Below, one piece after another: positions 9,001 to 15,749 of a DNA stretch of 37,264 bases (positions are counted from its first letter, which is position 1; the number at the start of each line of letters is the position of its first letter). The notes beneath the pieces are model-generated. The model was not told the DNA's origin. It made no database searches and saw only the letters and a program-made list of their open reading frames with translations. Both the position numbers and the translations under genes were made by a program. The DNA is from Gammaproteobacteria bacterium (GTDB taxonomy: Bacteria > Pseudomonadota > Gammaproteobacteria > DSM-19610): positions 1 through 37,264 of the forward strand of contig JAPHQV010000024.1 of the NCBI GenBank assembly GCA_026197075.1, in the 5' to 3' direction.

Positions 9001-9876
9001 ATGCAGCCAGGCACCCTCCAATCCCTCCTCGCCGCCGCCTCCGCGTCACTGGCGAGCACCAGCGACAGCCCGCGCCTGGACGCCGAACTGCTGCTGGCCC
9101 ATGCCCTGGGCCAGGACCGCAGTTACCTGCGCGCCTGGCCGGAACGCGTGCCCGCGCCGGCACAGGCCGCCAGGTTCGCGTCGCTGCTGGCGCGCCGCCA
9201 GGCCGGTGAACCCGTTGCCCATCTCCTCGGCGTGCGCGAGTTCTGGTCCCTGGAGCTGCAGGTCACGCCGGATACCCTGATCCCGCGCCCGGAGACCGAG
9301 CTACTGGTGGAGCGCGCCCTGCTACACATCCCCGCCGACCGCCCCGCGACCGTCGCCGACCTCGGGACCGGCAGCGGCGCCATCGCCCTGGCCATCGCCA
9401 GCGAACGCCCACGTGCCCGGGTCCTGGCCACCGACCGCGCCGCCGCGGCCCTGGCGGTGGCGCGCCGCAACGCCGCGGCCCATGCCATCGACAACGTGGA
9501 ATTCCAGGAAGGCGACTGGTGCAAGGGGATGCCCGCCGACCACTTCGATGTCATCCTCAGCAACCCGCCCTACATCGCCGCCGGGGACCCGCACCTGGCG
9601 CAAGGGGATGCCCGCTTCGACCCGCGCAGCGCCCTGGTCTCGGGACCCGATGGCCTCGATGACCTGCGTCTCCTGATCCCCGCGGCCCTGGCCTGCCTGA
9701 AGCCGGGTGGCTGGCTGCTGGTGGAGCACGGGTATGACCAGGGAGCCGAGTTGGTGCGGCTGTTCGAGGCGGCGGGCTATCAGGACGTCCAGGATCATGC
9801 GGACCTGGCCGACAAGAGCCGGATGATCGAAGGAAAACGTCCTTACCAGGGCTTTTCGCAAGCAGGCAAGTCATGA
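9001..9876 (+). CDS. prmC: Release-factor glutamine N5-methyltransferase
   Basis: Methylates the glutamine of the GGQ motif in RF1 and RF2, using S-adenosylmethionine. The 291 residues carry an N-terminal helical domain (about 1-85) and a Rossmann methyltransferase domain. The SAM loop DLGTGSGAIALA starts at D120, and the substrate-Gln motif NPPY is at 188-191. It is formerly HemK, in its usual place after prfA. In many Gammaproteobacteria moeB follows directly; here about 7.3 kb of iron/heme-related sequence intervenes. Confidence 0.97.
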   Translation: MQPGTLQSLLAAASASLASTSDSPRLDAELLLAHALGQDRSYLRAWPERVPAPAQAARFASLLARRQAGEPVAHLLGVREFWSLELQVTPDTLIPRPETELLVERALLHIPADRPATVADLGTGSGAIALAIASERPRARVLATDRAAAALAVARRNAAAHAIDNVEFQEGDWCKGMPADHFDVILSNPPYIAAGDPHLAQGDARFDPRSALVSGPDGLDDLRLLIPAALACLKPGGWLLVEHGYDQGAELVRLFEAAGYQDVQDHADLADKSRMIEGKRPYQGFSQAGKS

Positions 9877-9938
9877 ACCCTGCCCACGCAGCCAGTGGTC
9901 ATCGGGTGGCCAGGAGCCTGGGGCGGGAAAAGAGGGTG

Positions 9939-9971
9939 TTGACTTAATGGATGCGAATGATTATCGTTTGC
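9939..9971 (+). promoter_or_regulatory. Predicted hemP promoter with Fur-like operator
   Basis: A -35 box TTGACT (9939-9944) and a -10-like TATCGT (9962-9967) are separated by 17 bp. The 19-bp element at 9953-9971 read on minus is GCAAACGATAATCATTCGC, agreeing with the classical Fur consensus at 14 of 19 positions, and it covers the -10 box. Its inner 13 bases (9954-9966) recur with one mismatch at 13954-13966 in front of the TonB receptor. Repression by Fur with iron is inferred. Confidence 0.75.
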
Positions 9972-10001
9972 ATTCCATACCGGCAGCCCAGGGAGCCCAC
10001 C

Positions 10002-10163
10002 ATGACGGAAGACCACAGACCGCAGCAACCCAGGCGCCACAGCCCGCCCAGGGTCTATAGCGCCGAACTGCTCGGCAGCACCCGCGAACTCGTCATCCTG
10101 CACCGCGGAGAGGAGTACCGCCTGCGCATCACCGGCAATGACAAACTGCTTCTGACCAAGTAA
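10002..10163 (+). CDS. hemP: Hemin uptake protein HemP
   Basis: A 53-residue protein ending in the HemP-family pattern: residues about 19-53 include SAELLGSTRELVILHRG and EEYRLRITGNDKLLLTK. HemP proteins are small, usually encoded with heme receptors and needed for or regulating heme uptake; in some species they act as transcriptional activators of the receptor gene. The ATG at 10002 follows GGGAG by 6 nt, so the longer upstream frame is not used. It is the first gene of a four-gene plus-strand run, directly under a Fur-like operator. Confidence 0.88.
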   Translation: MTEDHRPQQPRRHSPPRVYSAELLGSTRELVILHRGEEYRLRITGNDKLLLTK

Positions 10164-10227
10164 ATCCAATCCCACCCAGCCAGCTCCCTATGCCAGCCAG
10201 GTAACATGACATGAAGAGGACCGCATC

Positions 10228-10389
10228 ATGTGCACTGGCCACGACAAGCTCAATGTAACCATCACCACGGAATCATCACCTGACAGACCCGTGGCGCCCG
10301 CCATTCGTGAGGATAAGGTCGCCAAGTTCCCCGCATGCGGCAATGCCTGCCCAGGCTGCACGGCCCGCCACGCACGCACCGACAACTGA
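10228..10389 (+). CDS. Small Cys-motif protein (53 aa), unrecognised
   Basis: ATG at 10228 follows GAAGAGGA by 7 nt, a strong ribosome-binding site. It encodes 53 residues beginning MCTGHDKLNV and ending with a cysteine cluster ACGNACPGCTARH, that is C37-x3-C41-P-x-C44. No signal peptide or membrane segment is visible. The cluster could bind an Fe-S centre, zinc or heme (the C41-P42 pair resembles a heme-regulatory Cys-Pro motif), but no function is known to me. It lies 64 nt after hemP and 13 nt before the next gene, so it is probably part of the Fur-controlled transcript. Confidence 0.7.
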   Translation: MCTGHDKLNVTITTESSPDRPVAPAIREDKVAKFPACGNACPGCTARHARTDN

Positions 10390-10402
10390 CAGGAGGCTTC
10401 TC

Positions 10403-10735
10403 ATGCACGCACTCGATACCACCCTGCAGCGTTGTGCCCCGCACTCACTCGCTCACGATGAACTTCCGGGTTTTCGCCCCCGCTACCTCGGCCTGAGCGA
10501 GGCGGAATTTCTTGCCCTCTCCTGCGGCCACCACACCCGGCGCCTCAAGACCGGCTGGCTGCATGGCGCGATGCAACGCTGTTGTGGCCGAGGTTTCTAT
10601 GCCGCGCGGCTGGAAGAGGCGATACTGCTGCACAATGAAACCTGTACCCTGCACCTGCCGCCACAGGCGGCGCATGCCCCCTGGATCGTGCGCAAACCGA
10701 CCTATGCCGCCGGAATAAACCTGGTGTGGTGCTAA
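10403..10735 (+). CDS. Hypothetical protein (110 aa), heme-locus associated
   Basis: ATG at 10403 lies 6 nt after a perfect AGGAGG, so this start is well supported over the longer open frame. The product has 110 residues and is soluble in appearance, with no signal peptide. It has several cysteines: C11, one in LSCGHHTRR, the pair in MQRCCGRGFY, one in NETCTLHL and the C-terminal residue itself. His-rich and Cys-rich spots (SCGHHT) could coordinate metal or heme. I do not recognise the family. It is encoded 13 nt after the Cys-motif gene and 41 nt before the DUF6746-like gene, on the hemP strand. Confidence 0.75.
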   Translation: MHALDTTLQRCAPHSLAHDELPGFRPRYLGLSEAEFLALSCGHHTRRLKTGWLHGAMQRCCGRGFYAARLEEAILLHNETCTLHLPPQAAHAPWIVRKPTYAAGINLVWC

Positions 10736-10776
10736 TCTGGATTGTGTTCCAAATCAACCCTAATGGAGATCCTGTC

Positions 10777-11160
10777 ATGTCCAGCGTTATCAAAACCCTC
10801 CCGGCCACGGCCCTCGTCGCAATGCTCACGGTCGGCGGCCCGGCGCATGCCGACGAGCGCCCCGATCACTTCAAGGGCCTGCCGGCCAAAACCCTGGAGG
10901 AGGCCGTGCGCAATTTTTCGGAACACAACCACAAGCTGGAAGCGGTGCTCGCCCAGGATACCCTCACCAGTCGCGAGCTCTTCGCCATCCATGAGCTGAC
11001 CTACACGCTGGAAAACGCCCTGGAAAGAATCAACTCCGAACTCGAGTCCCTGGCCGAGACCCTGGAAGAAGTGCATGTGGCATCGGAAGCCGCCGACTCG
11101 GAAACCGTACGGTCAAAAGCCCGGGAATACCTGTCCGTATCCCGCAAAGTGATCCCCTGA
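10777..11160 (+). CDS. Exported DUF6746-like protein
   Basis: A 127-residue protein with a Sec signal peptide (about 1-25, ending GGPAHA before DERPDHF). The mature part is all-helical by appearance, with regular Leu spacing (LEEAVRNFSEHNHKLEAVL, TYTLENALERINSELESL). The RPDHFKGLPAKTLEEA opening resembles the DUF6746 family as I remember it, so the name is tentative. The location is periplasmic by inference. ATG at 10777 has GGAG 8 nt upstream. It is the last gene of the hemP run, followed by a GC hairpin at 11204-11228. Confidence 0.75.
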   Translation: MSSVIKTLPATALVAMLTVGGPAHADERPDHFKGLPAKTLEEAVRNFSEHNHKLEAVLAQDTLTSRELFAIHELTYTLENALERINSELESLAETLEEVHVASEAADSETVRSKAREYLSVSRKVIP

Positions 11161-11203
11161 CCTTTCACCACGAGCGGTTCGTCAGACGATCTTCACGACT
11201 TGA

Positions 11204-11228
11204 ACCCGCCTCGGGAAATGAGGCGGGT
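11204..11228. terminator. Hairpin between convergent genes
   Basis: A 9-bp perfect stem ACCCGCCTC / GAGGCGGGT with a 7-nt loop lies between the stop of the DUF6746-like gene and the cytochrome gene stop at 11262. There is no strong T-run on either side, so termination efficiency is uncertain. It is placed to act on both convergent transcripts. Confidence 0.6.
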
Positions 11229-11261
11229 GCTTGCATTCATCACCCATTTCCCGCCAGGACG

Positions 11262-11771
11262 TCAATGGTCATCCACCGGCGGCAGCACGGTATAGGTGGC
11301 GTGACAGGCGACACAGCTGTTCATCAAATTCGCCAGCTGCCGGAGGGTGTGCTCACGATCCCCCAGCGACTCGGCATCCAGGGCGATGGCGTCCATTCCT
11401 TGGTGCACCGAGAAACCCAGCTGCTTGAACTCCAGGGGCAGCTTGGCCATCAGTGAAGCCCGTATCTCCGGCGGAATGTTCTGCACATCGGCCATGCCAG
11501 CCTTGCGGGCATGCTCCGCCACGCGTGGCATATCACCCTCCAGAGCGGCATCCAGGATGATCTGGCTCGCGGAAAGCAGGTGACGCATTTCGGCGAGCAC
11601 GAAGTCGCGCTCGGTATTGTTGATCAACAATCGTACACGGCCATCACTGGAGGGCGTATCGGCGACACGGCCGAACAGCCCGAAGAAGATCAGCACTCCG
11701 ACGAGGGCCAGCGCCAGCAGGCCGGATAGCAGTTGCCATCCGTGACTCGCAATGAAACTATCGTTAGACAT
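11262..11771 (-). CDS. Membrane-anchored class II-like cytochrome c
   Basis: 169 residues. A hydrophobic segment at about 13-34 is an uncleaved anchor, placing the rest in the periplasm. The heme-binding C153-x-x-C156-H157 (NSCVACHATY) is close to the C-terminus, as in cytochromes c' and c556. A helix with M62 (LAEMRHLL) is a possible sixth ligand, and the middle has the GDxxxVxxxA spacing of these four-helix bundles. Electron transfer or gas binding are the known roles of the class; here the role is unknown. The start codon overlaps the TonB receptor stop by 1 nt (TGATG) and has AAGGGAG 6 nt upstream, so the pair is co-translated. Confidence 0.82.
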   Translation of the reverse strand: MSNDSFIASHGWQLLSGLLALALVGVLIFFGLFGRVADTPSSDGRVRLLINNTERDFVLAEMRHLLSASQIILDAALEGDMPRVAEHARKAGMADVQNIPPEIRASLMAKLPLEFKQLGFSVHQGMDAIALDAESLGDREHTLRQLANLMNSCVACHATYTVLPPVDDH

Positions 11772-13849
11772 CAGAAACTCCCTTGCCAGGTAATGGCCAG
11801 GCTGCGGCCCGGCGCCTTGATTTCCTGTCCGGAGACGCCTTCGGTCAGGTGCTCGTGATAGGCCTCATCGGCCAGGTTCTTCACTGCGACGCGCAATGAC
11901 TGCGCCTCATCATAGTTCCATGTGGCACCGATGTCGGCAGTGGTGAAACCGGGGGTGATGTTCTCACTGCCATTGCTGAACACCGTTGCCACGCGATCCT
12001 GTTTCTGCACAAAGCGTACGGTGGCATCCGCCATCCAGCCAGAGGCGATGCGCCCTTCCCAGCCCAGCGACAGTTCATCCGCCGGCACCTGGAACAGCGG
12101 TTCGTTCAGGTCGTCGTTGTCGCCACGTACACGGGAGTACGCCAAGGTTAGCCAGTGACCGGGCAACGCCTGCCAGCGCGCCTGGGCCTCCAACCCGATC
12201 AGCGTCACACGACCGATGTTTTCCGTGGCCTTGATGGGCGCGCCGCTGGGATGCACCGCACCGGTGACGCGGCCGGTGATGTAGTCCGTGATCCGGGTAC
12301 GATAGGCAGAAAGGGCATAGCTCAGGGTGGCGTTTTCCCCCTTGAGACCAGCCTCGATCTGACAGGCGGTCTCCGGCCTGACCTGTGGATTGCCTACATA
12401 ATAGAAACCGTCGCCGCGCGGTGAGGATTCGTAGCGCTCGCGCATCTCACCGGCGCGGAAACCGCGCGCGAAGCTGGCATAGGGTCGCAGCAGCGGTGCG
12501 GCCTGATAGATAGCGCCCAGATTGCCGGATACCGCCCGGTCGCTGCGATCCAGGCCGGTGGTAATGGTGCCCGGCCCGCTGGGATTGGCCATCGCCGCCG
12601 CACTGCCCTGCACCGTGTCGTGGCGCAGACCGGCCAGTACATTGAGCCTGCCGAACTGCATGTCATCCTGTACATAGAAGCCCAGTGCCTTGATGCGGGC
12701 GTCCTGGAAGGGATCATTACGCACCAGCGGAGACAACGGCGTCGGGCTGGCCAGATAGCGCTCCGGCGAGGCCCCCATCTGCCAGACATTCATACCGAAG
12801 GAAAGCAGGTGTTGCGGGTGCGCCAACCAGTCGGCCTTGGCGTCCAGACCGTCGGTGTCGAAACTGACCTGTGTTTCGGCGAGGTTGCGATTCAGGGGCT
12901 CGGCCCAGGAAAAGATCTGCCGCTGCATCTCCTGGCGATAGAGCCGCAGGTCGAGATTGAGCGGATGGTCGCCTTCGCCCCGGCGGCTGTAGCCCACCTC
13001 CGCCAGGCGGCGCCGGGTCCTGGGTGAGTGGACGGTGGTGTGGTCCACGGCCGGGCTCGGGTGCGGCTTGGTGGAGCCAGGAAACCATACGTCCTCATCC
13101 GTATGCTGCTGCAGCGACAGGCGCAGCTGCTGCGCGTTGTCGAGGCGGAAGCGATACTGGCCGATGTAGCTGTCGGAGTCGTAGCCGGTGCGCGCCACCC
13201 TGCCGTCGGGGGAATCGTAATCGCCGATGCGGGCCAGGGAGGCACCCAGCATCAGGGCATGGTCACCCTGGGAGGCGTTCATAACGCCGGTGCCGCGACC
13301 GCTAGTACCGGCGCTGTCGTAGCCGGCGGCCATGTCGAAGGCCGTGCCCGGCTCGAAACGGGCCTGCGGCAGCAGCACGTTGACCGCGCCGCCCAACGCC
13401 CCGGTGCCGTAAAGCACGGAGGCCGGCCCCTTCACCACCTCGACGCGCTCGGCCAGACCCAGGGACATGAAAGAGGCGACAGCGCCGGCGGGCTGCGCCG
13501 AGTTGAGGCGCATGCCGTCCACCAGCAATACCACGCTTTCCTTCTTGAGGCCGCGAATCACGGGGTTCTGGCCCTGGGCGCCGTCGCTGGCCACGGCCAG
13601 TCCGGGCAGGCCGCGCAGGACATCGCCGACGTTGTGGGCATTGCGGCGCAGAATCTCTTCGCGGCCGATACTCACGGTGGCGGCGGGTGTTTCCAGCGCA
13701 GCGGATTCATAGCCCTTGGCGGTGACCGTCATCTGGCCCAGGCGGGGCAGCGGATCCCCTGAGCCGGGATCGGCCATCGCCAGACCAGGGACAAGGGGGA
13801 TCGTGACAAGCGCGCTCAGGGCGCGATGCGTGAAAAAGGGTATTGCCAT
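11771..13849 (-). CDS. TonB-dependent outer-membrane receptor (heme/iron type)
   Basis: 692 residues. A signal peptide (to about ALAMADP) is followed by a TonB-box-like MTVTAKGYES. The plug domain contains LRGLPGLAV, NPVIRGL, VVLLVDGMR and VEVVKGPASVLYGTGALGGAVNV. The remainder is a 22-strand-type barrel ending in an aromatic residue (WQGSF). The FARGFRAGEMRERY segment followed by GNPQVRPE looks like the FRAP/NPNL boxes of heme receptors, but the His usually between them is absent, so the ligand is uncertain. ATG at 13849 has GGAG 8 nt upstream; a TTG at 13867 is less likely. It is coupled to the cytochrome gene downstream and preceded by Fur-like and FNR-like sites. Confidence 0.9.
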   Translation of the reverse strand: MAIPFFTHRALSALVTIPLVPGLAMADPGSGDPLPRLGQMTVTAKGYESAALETPAATVSIGREEILRRNAHNVGDVLRGLPGLAVASDGAQGQNPVIRGLKKESVVLLVDGMRLNSAQPAGAVASFMSLGLAERVEVVKGPASVLYGTGALGGAVNVLLPQARFEPGTAFDMAAGYDSAGTSGRGTGVMNASQGDHALMLGASLARIGDYDSPDGRVARTGYDSDSYIGQYRFRLDNAQQLRLSLQQHTDEDVWFPGSTKPHPSPAVDHTTVHSPRTRRRLAEVGYSRRGEGDHPLNLDLRLYRQEMQRQIFSWAEPLNRNLAETQVSFDTDGLDAKADWLAHPQHLLSFGMNVWQMGASPERYLASPTPLSPLVRNDPFQDARIKALGFYVQDDMQFGRLNVLAGLRHDTVQGSAAAMANPSGPGTITTGLDRSDRAVSGNLGAIYQAAPLLRPYASFARGFRAGEMRERYESSPRGDGFYYVGNPQVRPETACQIEAGLKGENATLSYALSAYRTRITDYITGRVTGAVHPSGAPIKATENIGRVTLIGLEAQARWQALPGHWLTLAYSRVRGDNDDLNEPLFQVPADELSLGWEGRIASGWMADATVRFVQKQDRVATVFSNGSENITPGFTTADIGATWNYDEAQSLRVAVKNLADEAYHEHLTEGVSGQEIKAPGRSLAITWQGSF

Positions 13850-13948
13850 CTCGAATACTCCAGCCAAGGTACGTTCATTGAATTGGCTGGCTGCCGGTTA
13901 CACCTGCATCCGACGTGAGTCGCGGGAGAAATCCGGACGTGGCTGGCT

Positions 13949-13967
13949 GGTTACGAATCATTATCGA
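13949..13967 (-). promoter_or_regulatory. Fur-like operator and -10 box of the TonB receptor
   Basis: On minus this reads GTCGATAATGATTCGTAAC. The GATAAT hexamer (13965-13960) can serve as the -10 box. The 15-bp CGATAATGATTCGTA agrees with the Fur 7-1-7 consensus at 10 of 14 positions. Thirteen bases (13954-13966) match the hemP operator with a single change. Binding by Fur would block RNA polymerase. Confidence 0.6.
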
Positions 13968-13986
13968 CTACATTTACAAGCGCACC

Positions 13987-14000
13987 TTGACCTTGATCAA
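13987..14000 (-). promoter_or_regulatory. FNR/Anr-like site upstream of the TonB receptor
   Basis: On minus the site is TTGATCAAGGTCAA, matching TTGAT-N4-ATCAA at 9 of 10 fixed positions. Its centre lies 34 nt upstream of the last base of GATAAT, so with a normal start point the centre falls at about -41.5, the class II activator position. No good -35 hexamer is present, as expected for an activator-dependent promoter. Confidence 0.6.
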
Positions 14001-14013
14001 GATGGCGGCCTCC

Positions 14014-15258
14014 TCACGCGACCAGTTCATTCAGCCCTCTTGTAAAGGCCGCCAGGCTCGACCTGGGCAGTAACACCAATTTCTTGCCGTGACGTTTGCA
14101 GAAATGTTTGACCCGGTTCGCCGCATCATGGCTGACGCAGTCCAGCGGGCAGAGCACCACATCGGCCTGCGGCAGGATCGCGCCCAGCCGCAGCCGGCCA
14201 TCGTGCAAGCCCCCGTCGTGATGTATGAACTGGCCATTCTGACGTTCCACCAGGCTGCGGAAATGCGCACATTGGCGGCTTCTCCCCCCTACATAGAGAA
14301 TGCAACGACCACAAAGGTTGATATCGCCAAGGCAACCTTCCTGCGTTGTGCAAGTATCGCAGTCCGGCATCAACAGCTTCGCCAGCATCGCCTCCAGGGC
14401 ATCGCGCTCGGCATGCAGCTCCGCCATCTGGCCCTCCAGCTGCAGTTGCCGGTCGCCGTTCTCCATGGCCATCTGTTTCCACGTCCGTGCACTGGCTTCG
14501 GCGCGTTCCACCCGCGCCTGTTCCATCGCGAGCCTGGCCGCGCTGTCTTCCACCTGCTTTCGCAGCCGGTGCAAGAGGGCGTCATCCTCCAGCACCGCCA
14601 GCTGTTCGCGAGCCGTTGCAAGGTCCCGGGCCATACCTTGCGTCTGCGCCAGCCGGTCATTCAAGCGCTGGATCCTGTCGTCCTTTTCCGCGATCTTCGC
14701 CTTGGCGTTCGCTTCCGTATCGGCAAGCTGCTGGTTCATGGCGCGGGTCAATTGCTGCAAGCGTCTGAGTTCCTGCATGTCGACGCGCACCGTGGCGCCG
14801 GCCAGATGGGACAGCATGTGCACCTCGCCGTAGACCCGGTCCGCCAGGGTATCCGTCACACGGGGGTGGGTCACCAGCGCCCAGTAGGCAGCGGCGATAT
14901 CACCGGATTCGATGGCCTCTTCCCAGCGGCTCTCCAGTGCTGCGGGCTCGTGTAACCTGGAAAAACAGCGAATGGTGACCCGATACTTCTGGTCCAGATA
15001 CTTGTGCAGCTGCCGGGATGCATGGGTTTGGTTCCCGGCGATCCCGACAAAAGCCCGATGCAGCTCATAATCCGTAAGGGTGGCATGCAGGCAGACCCCT
15101 ATTTTTCGGCGCAGGCGTCTCAGCTCCCCCAGGGACAGACAGGTGCCGATGACACTGCAATGGGTCTGGGAATCGAGCTGCCAAAGTTTCCTACGGGTGG
15201 CGCAGCAGCTGATTTTTTCTATATTTTCAATCTGATATCGAGACGAAACCGTACACAC
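14014..15258 (-). CDS. DUF2325 domain protein with CxxC cluster
   Basis: 414 residues. The N-terminal region has KLWQLDSQTHCSVIGTCLSL, YELHRAFVGIAG and VYGEVHMLSHLAGA, conserved in the long proteobacterial DUF2325 proteins. A coiled coil spans about 165-295. A cysteine cluster follows (DCDTC, EGCLGD, NLCGRC), then the C-terminal DUF2325 domain starting LYVGGRSRQCAHFR and ending near LAAFTRG. The biochemical role is unknown to me; the Cys residues suggest metal or redox sensing. The GTG at 15258 has GGAG 7 nt upstream and is preferred over TTG at 15264. The promoter carries an excellent Fur box, so iron control is likely. Confidence 0.87.
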   Translation of the reverse strand: MCTVSSRYQIENIEKISCCATRRKLWQLDSQTHCSVIGTCLSLGELRRLRRKIGVCLHATLTDYELHRAFVGIAGNQTHASRQLHKYLDQKYRVTIRCFSRLHEPAALESRWEEAIESGDIAAAYWALVTHPRVTDTLADRVYGEVHMLSHLAGATVRVDMQELRRLQQLTRAMNQQLADTEANAKAKIAEKDDRIQRLNDRLAQTQGMARDLATAREQLAVLEDDALLHRLRKQVEDSAARLAMEQARVERAEASARTWKQMAMENGDRQLQLEGQMAELHAERDALEAMLAKLLMPDCDTCTTQEGCLGDINLCGRCILYVGGRSRQCAHFRSLVERQNGQFIHHDGGLHDGRLRLGAILPQADVVLCPLDCVSHDAANRVKHFCKRHGKKLVLLPRSSLAAFTRGLNELVA

Positions 15259-15300
15259 TCGCAATCTCCGTATACCGCACCAATTGACTCGCGAATGTGA

Positions 15301-15328
15301 ATGATAATGATTCTCATTTCTATGTCAA
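15301..15328 (-). promoter_or_regulatory. Fur-controlled promoter of the DUF2325 gene
   Basis: On minus, TTGACA (15328-15323) and TATCAT (15306-15301) are 16 bp apart, close to an ideal sigma-70 promoter. Between and over them, plus-strand TGATAATGATTCTCA (15302-15316) matches the Fur 7-1-7 consensus at 13 of 14 positions. The predicted start point is about 15294, giving a leader of roughly 35 nt. Confidence 0.85.
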
Positions 15329-15388
15329 GATCTGTTATCCCGCCACCTGCAGGCATGTCGACCATGGCCGTACGGGGTGCGCCCGGGC

Positions 15389-15730
15389 TCAGATCTTCGA
15401 CTGCAGGTAATTCCTGGTGCCGATCTTTTCAATCAGGTCGTGCTGGGTTTCCAGCCAGTCGATGAATTCCCCGCTCTCTTCCAGGATGTCTTCGAGCAAT
15501 TCGCGACTCACATAATCGTCAGCCGACTCACAGAGGATTATGGTTTCGACCAGCACGGTCCGGTGGCTGGTTTCCATTTTCAGGTCGTTGGCGAGTATTT
15601 CGACGGGCTGTTCACCGATGAGCAATTTGCCGAGATCCTGCAGATTCGGCAGGCCCTCGAGAAACAGCACGCGCTTGATCACCTTATCCGCCTGCTGCAT
15701 GACCTTGAGGGAGGCCGAAGCCGCTATCGC
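15389..15730 (-). pseudogene. bfr: Bacterioferritin remnant lacking the N-terminal third
   Basis: The frame from about 15716 down reads as the bacterioferritin C-terminal two thirds: [68 protein letters not shown]. The first available ATG (15700) corresponds to Met52, the heme ligand, so residues 1-50 including E18 are missing and no ribosome-binding site precedes it. Of the ferroxidase ligands in the surviving part, E51 is Val, H54 is Gln, E127 is Ser and H130 is Phe; only E94 is kept. It may descend from a ferroxidase-free Bfr subunit. The homology stops abruptly next to the antiporter remnant. Confidence 0.82.
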
Positions 15731-15749
15731 GTGGCATGGACAGCGATCC

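Noticed and set aside
15389-15700. An intact 103-aa bacterioferritin-like protein
   Set aside because: It starts at the position of Met52 without a ribosome-binding site, and bacterioferritin homology continues upstream of the ATG before ending abruptly, so it is a remnant.
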